This document shows positions 18,619 to 29,313 of a stretch of 64,000 nt of DNA, piece after piece. Position 1 is the first letter of the stretch. Each line of letters starts with the position of its first letter. The DNA lies in assembly GCA_015709675.1 (NCBI GenBank), contig CP054182.1:1467448-1531447 (forward strand), given 5' to 3'. Under the pieces are notes generated by a model. The model was not told where the DNA came from. It saw only the letters and a program-made list of their open reading frames with translations, and searched no databases. The position numbers and the translations under genes are program-made. Source of the stretch: Ignavibacteriales bacterium. Its GTDB lineage: Bacteria; Bacteroidota; Ignavibacteria; Ignavibacteriales; Ignavibacteriaceae.

Positions 18619-19308
18619 ATGAAACGGATTCTGGTTGTTGATGACGAGCCGCATATGCGGCTCGGTCTTAAAGACAATCTTGAACTTGACGGATATACTG
18701 TCGAAACAGCCTCAGACGGCGAAGAAGGGCTGGCTAAGTCGCTGGAGGGGGATTATCATCTCATTCTGCTTGATGTGATGATGCCAAAAATGTCAGGGCT
18801 TGATGTCTGCAAAAAGCTTCGTGCTGCTTCGGTTCAGACTCCGGTAATTTTCCTGACTGCCCGCGGTGAAGAGATTGACAAGGTGCTGGGACTCGAGATC
18901 GGCGCTGATGACTATATTACCAAGCCATTCGGACTCCGCGAACTTCTTGCCAGGGTAAAAGCGGCGCTAAGGCGAAGCAGCGGCACGGCTAGTGATGAAG
19001 AAGAAATCTGTCAGATCGGCCACCTGCGCATTGATTTTTCCGCCTACCGCGCATCAGATAAAAAAGGAAAAGAGGTGTCTCTTTCTCATAAGGAGTTCGA
19101 GATATTGAAGTTTTTATGGGAGCAGCGCAATAAAACTGTTTCGCGTGATGATCTGTTAAATAAGGTGTGGGGATATGAAGAAACCCCGTCAACCCGCACG
19201 GTGGATAATTTTATCGTCAGGCTGCGGCAGAAAACGGAAAAAGACCCCAATCATCCGCAGATTATCCTGACGGTGCATGGTATAGGATATAAACTCATTG
19301 CAAAGTAA
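18619..19308 (+). CDS. OmpR/PhoB family response regulator
   Basis: This 229-residue protein has an N-terminal receiver domain with acidic pocket DDE (8-10), phospho-acceptor Asp52 (LLDVMMPKMSG), the switch Thr in FLTARG and conserved Lys in ITKPFG. A C-terminal winged-helix domain follows (SLSHKEFEILKFLWEQRNKTVSRDDLLNKVWG, quoted only to place it: about residues 153-184). It controls transcription upon phosphorylation. No histidine kinase is encoded nearby, so it is an orphan regulator in this window. The gene starts only 2 nt after the outer-membrane protein gene, so the two are probably co-transcribed. Its targets cannot be inferred. Confidence 0.92.
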   Translation: MKRILVVDDEPHMRLGLKDNLELDGYTVETASDGEEGLAKSLEGDYHLILLDVMMPKMSGLDVCKKLRAASVQTPVIFLTARGEEIDKVLGLEIGADDYITKPFGLRELLARVKAALRRSSGTASDEEEICQIGHLRIDFSAYRASDKKGKEVSLSHKEFEILKFLWEQRNKTVSRDDLLNKVWGYEETPSTRTVDNFIVRLRQKTEKDPNHPQIILTVHGIGYKLIAK

Positions 19309-19331
19309 CCGGACGCGGAGCAGTATATATT

Positions 19332-20102
19332 ATGAATTATAAGAAGGAGTTTGAACCGTTTTTCCGTCTGCTCGCTGAGGAAAGCGGTGCCATCATCAGG
19401 AAATATTTCAGGACAGGGGTACAGACAGAAACAAAACTGGATGATTCTCCGGTAACCATTGCAGACCGTTCAGCCGAAGAAAAAATCCGTGAACTGATTA
19501 TGAAAGAATTTCCGGAACATGGAATTCTCGGGGAGGAGTTCGGAATTCATAATGACGGGGCTGAGTGGCAGTGGATTCTGGATCCTATTGACGGCACTAA
19601 AAGTTTTATCTGCGGTACCGTTACATTCGGAACCCTGATTGCTTTAACCCGCAGCGGAAAACCTGTGCTGGGGCTTATCAATCAGCCCGTGCTTAATGAG
19701 TTTCTGATCGGCGACAATAACTCGGCTGAGTTAAACGGGATTCCCGTAAAAGTCAGGAACACCGGGAATCTGAATCAGGCAGTTCTGCTGACGACCGACC
19801 ACCTGAATATTGCAAAGTACAGAGACATTACCGCCTTCGAAAATCTGATGAAAAGCGTTAAAATCTACCGGAACTGGGGAGATTGCTACGGCTACTATCT
19901 GCTGGCAACCGGATACGCTGATATTATGATTGACCCCATTATGCATCTGTGGGATACGATGGCCGTGATTCCGGTGGTAAGAGGTGCTGGCGGAGTGATA
20001 ACCGATTATTATGGAGGAGATGCTGAAACCGGGGATAGTGTTCTGGCTTCTTCGCCGGCGCTTCATCCTGAAGTTCTGTCATACCTTCGTGCCGGTATAT
20101 AA
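19332..20102 (+). CDS. hisN: Inositol-monophosphatase family, probably histidinol-phosphatase
   Basis: This 256-residue protein has the metal-dependent phosphatase motifs of the IMPase superfamily: GEEF (67-70), DPIDGTKSF (84-92) and WDTMAVIP near the C-terminus. The long N-terminal motif and SFICG following DPIDGT resemble the HisN-type histidinol-phosphatases of actinobacteria and FCB bacteria, which perform the penultimate histidine-synthesis step. Plain inositol-phosphatase or CysQ-like activity cannot be excluded. It lies 23 nt after the response regulator gene, and no his genes are adjacent. A weak hairpin (arms 20140-20146 and 20163-20169) follows the stop. Confidence 0.8.
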   Translation: MNYKKEFEPFFRLLAEESGAIIRKYFRTGVQTETKLDDSPVTIADRSAEEKIRELIMKEFPEHGILGEEFGIHNDGAEWQWILDPIDGTKSFICGTVTFGTLIALTRSGKPVLGLINQPVLNEFLIGDNNSAELNGIPVKVRNTGNLNQAVLLTTDHLNIAKYRDITAFENLMKSVKIYRNWGDCYGYYLLATGYADIMIDPIMHLWDTMAVIPVVRGAGGVITDYYGGDAETGDSVLASSPALHPEVLSYLRAGI

Positions 20103-21838
<1,736 letters not shown>

Positions 21839-21858
21839 CCATCTGTTGGTTTAAAGAA

Positions 21859-21890
21859 GAGGATGCAGAGATGCATCCTCTTTTTTTTTA
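21859..21890 (+). terminator. Intrinsic terminator after gdhA
   Basis: A perfect 9-bp stem (GAGGATGCA at 21859-21867, TGCATCCTC at 21872-21880) closes a GAGA tetraloop, followed by nine T residues. It is a textbook Rho-independent terminator for the gdhA transcript. Confidence 0.93.
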
Positions 21891-21933
21891 TATTCGATAA
21901 TGGATTTTTTGCTGATTAACAGGATACGGATGC

Positions 21934-24918
21934 ATGGATAAATTTGACAGCCACCAGCTTGAAGATATATACCAGAACAGGATAAAGAGGTTTCAGAAAC
22001 TAATGCGCTTTAAAGTGCGCGAAATTCTTCTGATTTCTTCTCTTTATGACAGCTATCTTTTTGAGGAGGACGGCCGGCTGTACGAACTGATCCGCGAAGA
22101 GTATCAGGTGCTTAACCTTTCTCAGGCGCCGGAAATCACCCATGTGACCACAGGGGCTGAAGCGCTTGAGGTTGTCGGGGCTGAAAAGGAATTTGACCTG
22201 ATTATTATAACCCTCCACATTGAAGATATGCACCCTGTGCGGTTTGCCGAGACCATGAAAAAATCGGGCTCAGATACTCCGATTGTGCTGCTCGCTTACG
22301 ATAACAAAGAGCGCAAGGAACTTACCAGCAATTATGACACCTCAGTATTCGAAAACATTTTTATCTGGAACGGTGACTACCGCCTGCTCATAGCAATCAT
22401 TAAAAGTGTTGAGGATAAGCGCAACGTAGAGAATGACGCAAAAAATGTGGGGGTGCAGGTTATTATTCTTGTTGAAGATAACATCAAGTTTTACAGTGTG
22501 TACCTCCCGCAGATTTATCAGGAAATTTTCAGACAGTCCCAGCGGCTTATTCAGGAGGGGATCAATCTCACTCATAAGTATCTGCGTATGAGAGCTCGCC
22601 CCAAGATTCTGCTCTGCACTACCTATGAAGAGGCGTGGGGGTATTACGAAAAATACAGTGAATATATACTCGGCATTATTACCGACAATAATTTTAAGAA
22701 AGGGGGAGTGCGCGACCCTCAGGCAGGAATTAAATTCGCGCGGGCTGTTAAGGAACGCCACCCGGATATATCCATTCTGGTGCAGTCCAGTACCAATGAC
22801 TATGAGCAGACAGCGTATCAGATTGGAGCTGCGTTTCTCTTAAAAGGTTCTCAGCGGCTGCTTCATGACTTAAGCGACTTTATGCTGAATAATTTCGGAT
22901 TCGGTGACTTCGTCTTCAGAACTAATGACGGCAAGGAGGTGGGACGTGCCTCCAATTTGCAGCAGATGGAGGATGTACTCCGGACCGTGCCGGATGAAGC
23001 GGTTAAATATCACGCTGACAGAAATCACTTTTCGAACTGGCTTAAAGCGCGCACTGAGTTCTGGCTCGCAAGCCAGCTCCGTCCGAAAAAACTTTCCGAT
23101 TTTGCTTCGGTTAATGATCTCCGTCTGAAACTGATAGAGACGATGGAGATATACCGTGAGCTGCGTCAGCGAGGCGTTATTACCGATTTCAGCAGAGATT
23201 CTTTTAACCCGAAAAACAGTTTTGCGAGAATCGGTTCCGGTTCACTTGGGGGTAAAGCCCGCGGACTCGGGTTCATTAATAATCTTATTAATAATCACCA
23301 TATACGAAACAAGTTTGAAGGCGTTGAGCTGATTGTTCCATCGGCGGTTGTGGTTGCCACCGGTGTATTTGATTCATTTCTTGAAATGAATAATCTTGAG
23401 CAGTTTGGTCTGAATGAGCCTGATGATAAGGTGATACTTGACCGCTTTTTGAATGCACCCCACTTTCCTCAGGAGACTGTTGAGAAATTGCGGGAATTTC
23501 TTTCGATGATGAAGATGCCGCTGGCAGTACGTTCATCAAGTCTGCTTGAAGATTCACAGTTTCAGCCCTTTGCGGGAGTATATGAAACCTGCATGATACC
23601 GAACAACAATCCCGATCCGGATATACGGCTTGATGAACTGCTTAAAGCAATAAAATTCGTATATGCATCCACCTTCTTTAAGTCATCTAAGGATTATATG
23701 AAAGCCACTTCATACCGACTTGAGGAGGAGAAGATGGCTGTAGTGGTGCAGCGACTTGTCGGGGCTAAATTTGAAAACCGTTTTTATCCTCATTTTGCCG
23801 GAGTAGCAAAATCATATAATTTTTATCCGGTAGGTCCGCAGAAGGCATCGGACGGCATTGCATACGCTGCGCTGGGGTTAGGAAAATGGGTTGTTGAAGG
23901 GGGCAATACCATCAGGTTTTGTCCTAAATATCCAAAGCATCTGCTGCAGTTTACTTCGCCAAAAGAGACTATGAAAAACTCACAGCAGGCGTTTTTTGCT
24001 CTTGATCTCAACTCGATCGCGCGGCTTAGTCCGCAGACTGAAGCTGAAGTATATGTTACAAGCCATGATCTTGAACAGGCGGAGCTTGACGGAACACTTG
24101 CGCATGTAGGATCAACCTACTCACCGGAAAATGAAGCGGTATATGACGGTCTTTCACGCGGTGGTGTAAGAGTGGTTACCTTTGCTCCGATTTTAAAGCA
24201 TAAGCTTTTTCCCCTTTCAGAGATACTCAATCTTCTTCTTTCCATGGGTGCATGGGGAATGGGTGCGCAGGTTGAAATAGAATTTGCGGTTAATCTGGAA
24301 CCTGATGGAAATCAGCCGGCCGAGTTTGCCATGCTGCAGATGCGCCCGCTTGTTATCAACAGCGAAGCTGAAGAGCTGAAAATTGGTCATGTGAAGAAAA
24401 GTGAAATGATTGCCTACAGTGAGCAGGTGCTTGGGAACGGACTGATAACCGGTATTCATGATGTGGTGCTGGTGGATCTTGAAACTTTTGACCGGGGGAA
24501 AAGCCGTGATGTGGCGATGGAAGTAAGTAAATTCAATTCAAAACTGCTTGCTGAAAAGAAACCGTATATACTTATCGGAGTAGGGCGCTGGGGCAGCAAG
24601 GATGAATGGCTTGGGATTCCTGTTACCTGGGATCAGATTTCCGGGGCGGCGGTTATTGTTGAATCTGATTTTAAGGATTTTACCGTCACGCCCTCGCAGG
24701 GATCACATTTCTTCCAGAATATAACCTCTTTCAGAGTCGGTTATTTTACCGTCCACCCAGATCAGAAAAGCGGATTTATAGACTGGAACTGGCTGCGTTC
24801 AAAAGTACCTGATGAAACAATGGTATATACCAGGCACATCCGGTTCACAAACCCGATTGAAGTAAAAATAAACGGACATAAAGGAAAAGGAGTAATCCTT
24901 AAACCGGAAGAAGCTTAG
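21934..24918 (+). CDS. Double-REC / PEP-synthase-type ATP-grasp fusion
   Basis: This 994-residue protein is a fusion. Residues about 25-150 form a receiver-like domain whose phospho-acceptor position is not Asp (FDLIIITLHIEDM). Residues about 170-330 form a second receiver-like domain with an acidic start (ILVEDN) and a retained Asp (IITDNNF). The rest is the ATP-binding domain of PEP synthase/PPDK (GSLGGKARGLGF, VRSSSLLEDSQFQPFAG, FAMLQMRPLV). The phosphohistidine swivel domain and the PEP/pyruvate barrel are absent, so it cannot be a complete PEP synthase. It may phosphorylate or adenylate another substrate, or pass phosphate to a separate protein. Its stop codon overlaps the converging next gene by 4 nt. 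Confidence 0.85.
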   Translation: MDKFDSHQLEDIYQNRIKRFQKLMRFKVREILLISSLYDSYLFEEDGRLYELIREEYQVLNLSQAPEITHVTTGAEALEVVGAEKEFDLIIITLHIEDMHPVRFAETMKKSGSDTPIVLLAYDNKERKELTSNYDTSVFENIFIWNGDYRLLIAIIKSVEDKRNVENDAKNVGVQVIILVEDNIKFYSVYLPQIYQEIFRQSQRLIQEGINLTHKYLRMRARPKILLCTTYEEAWGYYEKYSEYILGIITDNNFKKGGVRDPQAGIKFARAVKERHPDISILVQSSTNDYEQTAYQIGAAFLLKGSQRLLHDLSDFMLNNFGFGDFVFRTNDGKEVGRASNLQQMEDVLRTVPDEAVKYHADRNHFSNWLKARTEFWLASQLRPKKLSDFASVNDLRLKLIETMEIYRELRQRGVITDFSRDSFNPKNSFARIGSGSLGGKARGLGFINNLINNHHIRNKFEGVELIVPSAVVVATGVFDSFLEMNNLEQFGLNEPDDKVILDRFLNAPHFPQETVEKLREFLSMMKMPLAVRSSSLLEDSQFQPFAGVYETCMIPNNNPDPDIRLDELLKAIKFVYASTFFKSSKDYMKATSYRLEEEKMAVVVQRLVGAKFENRFYPHFAGVAKSYNFYPVGPQKASDGIAYAALGLGKWVVEGGNTIRFCPKYPKHLLQFTSPKETMKNSQQAFFALDLNSIARLSPQTEAEVYVTSHDLEQAELDGTLAHVGSTYSPENEAVYDGLSRGGVRVVTFAPILKHKLFPLSEILNLLLSMGAWGMGAQVEIEFAVNLEPDGNQPAEFAMLQMRPLVINSEAEELKIGHVKKSEMIAYSEQVLGNGLITGIHDVVLVDLETFDRGKSRDVAMEVSKFNSKLLAEKKPYILIGVGRWGSKDEWLGIPVTWDQISGAAVIVESDFKDFTVTPSQGSHFFQNITSFRVGYFTVHPDQKSGFIDWNWLRSKVPDETMVYTRHIRFTNPIEVKINGHKGKGVILKPEEA

Positions 24919-25469
24919 TCCGCGAGAGGAATAAAAAATCCGATTACTGCTGCCTGATAACCGGGAAAGGTATTCTGCAGCGTGAATGCGGAAGACAGGC
25001 CGGCTGTAATGCGGAAACTGCCGCGGCTGAGTCCGGCCTGTTTAAGATCAATACCGGCAACAGCTCCGAAGCTGAGTCCCGCTGACCAGGAACCAATATC
25101 CGGCGAGCTTTTGTCAAGCAGATACGCAATGCCGCCGGAGCCCTGTATATATAATGACCGGGTGATAAACTGCCTGATCTGAAGTTCCGCGAGTATTCCG
25201 GAAACCGATCCGTAATATTTTCCGGTGCGGTCTTCCGGAATAAGAATGCCGGTATTTCTGATGCTGATATAGGATGCTGAAATAAGATAACCGGGTGAGC
25301 CCCTGAACCCCGCTTCAACAGAGGGCATAAGCAGAAAGCCGGTCTGACCGGTACTCAGTCCGGAAAAATTTCCAAGCCCTGCTGATGCTCCCGCGGATGA
25401 TAGGTATATCTGGCAAGGTAAAGAAAAATTCAACAGCAGAAAAACTGCAAGAATTCCGGAAATCAGCAT
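24915..25469 (-). CDS. Putative outer-membrane/beta-barrel protein
   Basis: This 184-residue protein has a signal peptide (about residues 1-20, ending near LPCQIYL) and then alternating beta strands rich in Gly, Ser and aromatic residues (SASYISIRNTG, SLYIQGSGGIAYLL, AVIGFFIPL). This suggests a small 8-strand barrel. It is transcribed leftward; its stop overlaps the stop of the REC/PPDK fusion by 4 nt. The start is 33 nt from the divergent phosphodiesterase gene. No family was recognised. Confidence 0.6.
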   Translation of the reverse strand: MLISGILAVFLLLNFSLPCQIYLSSAGASAGLGNFSGLSTGQTGFLLMPSVEAGFRGSPGYLISASYISIRNTGILIPEDRTGKYYGSVSGILAELQIRQFITRSLYIQGSGGIAYLLDKSSPDIGSWSAGLSFGAVAGIDLKQAGLSRGSFRITAGLSSAFTLQNTFPGYQAAVIGFFIPLAD

Positions 25470-25502
25470 AACAGTATTTTATTAAAACATCTGTAAGAAA
25501 AC

Positions 25503-26714
25503 ATGAACAAATATATTATAATTTTTCTATTCCTTCTCTCGTCTTTGTTTGGGCAGGAAAGCGGAAAACCCTATGTGCTCCTTATTTCCTTTGACGGTTT
25601 CAGGTGGGATTACCCGCAGAGAGGTATTACTCCGGCCCTGGATAAAATGGCCGCTGAAGGTGTATCGGCTCTATCATTAAGACCGATTTTCCCGTCAAAG
25701 ACTTTTCCGAACCATTACACAATTGTTACCGGCATGACCGCTGAAAAACATGGATTGCTTGCAAACTCCTTTGAGAATCCTTTTACCGGTGAACGATACC
25801 GGCTGGGTGATACCAATGCAGTACGTTCCGGTAAATGGTATTGGGGCGAGGCAATATGGGAGACGCTTGAAAAAAATAATATTGCAACGGCGAGCTATTT
25901 CTGGCCGGGTTCTGAAGTCCGCGAAGAAGGGAGACATCCATCCCGTTTTATGAAGTATGAGCATGAGAAACCATATATAGACCGGATCAATGGTGTGTTT
26001 GAATGGTTTAATCTGCCTTATGAAAAACGTCCAAAATTTGTAACCCTGTACTTTGACCGCTCTGATACGAAGGGACATGAATACGGACCTAACTCTCCCG
26101 AGGTGAATCTGGCGATCAGGGAACTTGATTCACTGCTGGGAATAGTTCTTGCTAAAAGGGATGTTTCACCGCTGAGGGACAGTCTCAATATCATCGTTGT
26201 CTCAGATCACGGCATGGCGGAAACCGCACCGGAGCGGGTATATAATGTTGAATCACTGCTGCCGGAGATCAAATGCAAGTTTCTGGATTCCGGTCCGGTT
26301 ATGCTTATTGCCGCTGAGCAGAAGGATATTCCCGCGATAATGGAGATATTATCCGCTCCCGGATTGCCGTTCAGAGCATATAAGAAAGAGGACATTCCTG
26401 AATATCTTGGAATAAAGAATCATCCGTATCTGCGTGATATCCTCATTGTGGCTGATATGGGATGGTCGCTGGTTTCAGAGGCAACTAAGAACTATAGTTA
26501 TGTTACCCGGAAGGGAGGCAATCATGGTTATGATCATCAGCATACTGATATGCATGGCATCTTTTTTGCTCAGGGGCCTGTCTTTAAAAAGGAACTGAAG
26601 ACCGGCACTCTCTCGAATCTGGATGTTTATCCTCTGCTCTGCCGCATCTATGGAGTGGAGCCCTCACCCAAAACTGAAGGTAATCTGAAAAATATTGAGT
26701 ATATACTGAAATGA
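25503..26714 (+). CDS. Exported ectonucleotide pyrophosphatase/phosphodiesterase family protein
   Basis: This 403-residue protein has a signal peptide (about 1-18, SSLFGQ) and belongs to the alkaline-phosphatase superfamily, NPP branch. Visible motifs are SFDGFRWDY with metal ligand Asp31, the nucleophile Thr67 in PSKTFPNHY, DTKGHEYGP, VSDHGMAE, and HGYDHQHTDMHGIF near the C-terminus. NPP enzymes cleave phosphodiester or pyrophosphate bonds in nucleotides or lipids. The protein should act in the periplasm or outside. Its last codons overlap the next gene by 4 nt (ATGA), so the two are co-translated. Substrate is not predictable from sequence alone. Confidence 0.9.
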   Translation: MNKYIIIFLFLLSSLFGQESGKPYVLLISFDGFRWDYPQRGITPALDKMAAEGVSALSLRPIFPSKTFPNHYTIVTGMTAEKHGLLANSFENPFTGERYRLGDTNAVRSGKWYWGEAIWETLEKNNIATASYFWPGSEVREEGRHPSRFMKYEHEKPYIDRINGVFEWFNLPYEKRPKFVTLYFDRSDTKGHEYGPNSPEVNLAIRELDSLLGIVLAKRDVSPLRDSLNIIVVSDHGMAETAPERVYNVESLLPEIKCKFLDSGPVMLIAAEQKDIPAIMEILSAPGLPFRAYKKEDIPEYLGIKNHPYLRDILIVADMGWSLVSEATKNYSYVTRKGGNHGYDHQHTDMHGIFFAQGPVFKKELKTGTLSNLDVYPLLCRIYGVEPSPKTEGNLKNIEYILK

Positions 26715-27772
26715 AAAAACTTAATGCCGGATCCGGCGGAGCCCGGTTACGTCACAGCGCGGTATTCATCCTGCTGCTCATTTGTATTGTAATATCACCA
26801 GCATCAGCCCAGAATGTGCAGCGGTTTGCTGATATTGGAAATCTGGTACTGGAATCAGGAGACACGGTTTATAACTGCAGAATTGGTTACCGCACGGCCG
26901 GAGCGCTTAATGCGGATTCTTCAAATGTGATTGTGTATCTCACCTGGTTCGGGGGGATGAGTGAAAATCTGTACTCACTGATGGGGAGCGGCAGGATTCT
27001 TGACACCACGGGACGGTTTGTTATCATGATTGACGCGCTGGGCAACGGAGTTTCGACATCAGCTTCTCATCCTAATGAGAAAAATGCAAAGGCATTTGCA
27101 GCACTCAGCATAAGCGATATGGCTGCTTCTCAATATATTCTTCTTGCAGAGCATCTTGGCTTTAGAAAAATTCATGCTGTTATGGGGGGCTCAATGGGCA
27201 GCATGCAGGCGCTCCAGTGGATGGTGCAGTATCCGGGATATGCTGAAAAGTGTATTGCTTACGTGCCAACTCCCAAACCATCGGTGTATGATCAGCTTTA
27301 CTGGAATCTGATGCTGAATGTGATGCAGTCGGGTATTGATTACGGTGTCCCTTCAAAGGTATATATGAAATCAGTGAATCTGTTTAATCATCTGACCGGC
27401 AGGACTCCGGATTATTTTGTTGAGCATACAACACAGGAGCAGTTTGATACAATTCTGGCAAGGTCTTACCGTGAGCCCTCCGCGGTGTTTACGCCGCAGA
27501 ATCAGATTTCCCAGCTAAAAGCAATGCTGCGGCATGATATATACAGATACACGGGAGGGAAACCAATCACGGATTTTATCGGCGGCAACACCCTGCTGAT
27601 TGTTTCGGAACAGGATCACATTCTGCATCCCTCAACATCCGTGAAACTGGCTGAGGAGACGGGGTGCCGTCTGCATTTATTTGACAGTGACTGCGGGCAT
27701 CTTGCAGTAAATTGTCTGATGGAGGAAACAAGAATGCTGATAGAAGATTTTCTTGGTCAGAATCGTAAATGA
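26711..27772 (+). CDS. Exported alpha/beta hydrolase, homoserine acetyltransferase-like
   Basis: This 353-residue protein begins with a basic stretch and a hydrophobic signal segment (AVFILLLICIVISPASAQ), then an alpha/beta-hydrolase fold of the MetX type. The nucleophile elbow is GGSMGSMQALQW, the acid is in VSEQDHILHP and the catalytic His is in SDCGHLAVN. True MetX acetylates homoserine in the cytoplasm; this relative is exported, so it is more likely a hydrolase or esterase. It is co-translated with the phosphodiesterase. No other methionine genes are nearby. Confidence 0.82.
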   Translation: MKKLNAGSGGARLRHSAVFILLLICIVISPASAQNVQRFADIGNLVLESGDTVYNCRIGYRTAGALNADSSNVIVYLTWFGGMSENLYSLMGSGRILDTTGRFVIMIDALGNGVSTSASHPNEKNAKAFAALSISDMAASQYILLAEHLGFRKIHAVMGGSMGSMQALQWMVQYPGYAEKCIAYVPTPKPSVYDQLYWNLMLNVMQSGIDYGVPSKVYMKSVNLFNHLTGRTPDYFVEHTTQEQFDTILARSYREPSAVFTPQNQISQLKAMLRHDIYRYTGGKPITDFIGGNTLLIVSEQDHILHPSTSVKLAEETGCRLHLFDSDCGHLAVNCLMEETRMLIEDFLGQNRK

Positions 27773-27790
27773 GAATAGACACAAAATAAA

Positions 27791-27824
27791 AAAGGGCTGC
27801 CCAATGAGGGGCAGCCCTTTTCAT
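27791..27824. terminator. Bidirectional terminator between convergent genes
   Basis: A perfect 12-bp stem (AAAGGGCTGCCC at 27791-27802, GGGCAGCCCTTT at 27809-27820) with a 6-nt loop has an A-rich left flank and T-rich right flank. It can therefore stop transcription from both the hydrolase gene (+) and htpX (-). Confidence 0.93.
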
Positions 27825-27839
27825 TTTAAATGCTGCTGA

Positions 27840-28679
27840 TTATCTGACCAGTTGCCTGAGGCGCTTGATTCTTTCTTCCATCGGGGGATGGGTAGAAAAG
27901 AGTTTTGCAATCCCGCCGCCCATTAGGGGACTGACAATAAACATGTGAGCTGATGCCGGTTTTGCATCATGCATTGGCTGAATCTCGTTTGCGCGTGAAA
28001 GTTTATCAAGCGCGGAGGCAAGTGCCAGCGGATCACGGCAGATAGCTGCACCGTCAGCATCTGCTGCATACTCTCTTGAACGGGAAATTGCCAATTGTAA
28101 AAGCGTGGCCGCAATAGGAGCAAGAATAATCATAAAGAGACCTCCGATGCCTCCGCCATCTTCCCGGTCATCACCGCGTGAAAACATTGCTGCCCATCCT
28201 GCCATCTGAGCCAGGAAGGTAATCGCAGAAACAAATGCGGCAACAATGCTGCCGGTCAGAATGTCACGGTTTCTGATATGCGCAAGTTCGTGCGCAATCA
28301 CGCCGGCTAATTCCCTCTGATCAAGAACCCGGAGGATTCCTGTTGTCACAGCAACAGCTGCATTTTCCGGATTTCTTCCGGTCGCAAAAGCGTTTGGGGT
28401 TGCGCTATCCATAACATACACTTTTGGCATGGGGAGTCTTGCATTCTGCGCCAGTTCCTCAATCATCCGGTAAAGCTGCGGTACTTCCTGCGCGCCTACC
28501 TGACGTGCACCGTACATTTTTAGTACGATTTTATCTGAAAACCAGTAGGAACCGAAATTCATGACCATAGCCATGATAAAGGCGAAAATCATTCCGGTCT
28601 GGCCGCCAAGCATCCCGCCCACCACAATGAACATCACCATCAGGGCGGTCATTAAAAAAACTGTTTTAAGGGTATTCAT
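27840..28679 (-). CDS. htpX: Zinc metalloprotease HtpX
   Basis: This 279-residue M48 membrane protease has two N-terminal transmembrane helices (about 5-25 and 28-47), the zinc motif HELAH (residues 130-134), two more hydrophobic segments (about 145-165 and 185-205) and the third metal ligand in REYAADADG. HtpX degrades misfolded inner-membrane proteins together with FtsH. Length matches the family (about 280-290). It is leftward, separated from the SMR gene by 56 nt, and ends at the shared bidirectional terminator. Confidence 0.95.
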   Translation of the reverse strand: MNTLKTVFLMTALMVMFIVVGGMLGGQTGMIFAFIMAMVMNFGSYWFSDKIVLKMYGARQVGAQEVPQLYRMIEELAQNARLPMPKVYVMDSATPNAFATGRNPENAAVAVTTGILRVLDQRELAGVIAHELAHIRNRDILTGSIVAAFVSAITFLAQMAGWAAMFSRGDDREDGGGIGGLFMIILAPIAATLLQLAISRSREYAADADGAAICRDPLALASALDKLSRANEIQPMHDAKPASAHMFIVSPLMGGGIAKLFSTHPPMEERIKRLRQLVR

Positions 28680-28735
28680 ATGATTCTTTTCTCAATTTAT
28701 CCGTGTTAATAAGACGATAACAAATTAATAAGGTT

Positions 28736-29065
28736 TCAGGGTTCCTGACCGCTGCTTACTACCTTCAGTCCGATAATTCCGACACAGATCAGCCCCAGGA
28801 AAAACAGCCGGGGAAGGTCTTTGGGATCATTAAACAGGATGATTCCCAGAACTGCCGTCCCGACAGCTCCGATGCCGGTCCAGATGCCATAGGCAGTCCC
28901 GACCGGAAGGAATTTCATTGCATACGAAAGGAGCGCAAAACTGATAATCATGCTCACAATGGTGAACACAGCCGGCCCGGGTTTGGAGAAAGAGTCGGAA
29001 TATTTCATCCCGAGAGCCCAGGCAATTTCAAAGAGTCCGGCAATAAAAAGGATAATCCAGTGCAT
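28736..29065 (-). CDS. SMR family exporter, Gdx/SugE type
   Basis: This 109-residue protein has four transmembrane helices and the small multidrug resistance fold. FEIAWALGMKYS carries the conserved Glu in helix 1, and FLPVGTAYGIWTGIGAVGT matches the Gdx (formerly SugE) subfamily rather than EmrE. Gdx proteins export guanidinium in exchange for protons as antiparallel dimers; some export quaternary ammonium compounds. Gdx genes are often under guanidine riboswitches, but I did not find such a motif in the 248 nt upstream. It precedes htpX on the same strand. Confidence 0.9.
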   Translation of the reverse strand: MHWIILFIAGLFEIAWALGMKYSDSFSKPGPAVFTIVSMIISFALLSYAMKFLPVGTAYGIWTGIGAVGTAVLGIILFNDPKDLPRLFFLGLICVGIIGLKVVSSGQEP

Positions 29066-29313
29066 AGTTTGTCAGTCAGAAAGAAATTAGGTTAAACCCG
29101 ATATTCGGGGGAAATTATCAGACAAATTTACAAAATTGATAAAGACTGCCGCACCCCAAATGCAGGTATCCGCTGAACGAAAGAGTGAACGCATGGAGGC
29201 TGTTGACTCAGGTCATGGATATGATTTTCAATGCAGAGAAAATCTCGGAAATGGAGCGGCGGGCACATATATTTGATAATTAAATTTTTACAAATGATTG
29301 CAGAGCCGCAAAA
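29066..29313. other. Intergenic region between divergent gdx-type and DegT genes
   Basis: About 250 nt with no convincing gene. It must hold promoters for both divergent genes. A tiny hairpin (CCCGA-TAT-TCGGG, about 29098-29110) is the only structure I notice. No guanidine riboswitch motif (paired ACGR loops) was seen. Confidence 0.4.

Noticed and set aside
22342-22761. Leftward open frame inside the REC/PPDK fusion gene
   Set aside because: It is an antisense shadow of a clearly coding gene; no ribosome-binding site or domain is seen.
26711-27772. Genuine MetX (homoserine O-acetyltransferase)
   Set aside because: The protein has a signal peptide and no methionine genes nearby; the fold is similar, but a cytosolic biosynthetic role is unlikely.
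29066-29313. Possible guanidine riboswitch upstream of the Gdx-type exporter
   Set aside because: Gdx genes are often under such riboswitches, but I found no paired ACGR-loop hairpins or ykkC-like core in the 248 nt upstream.
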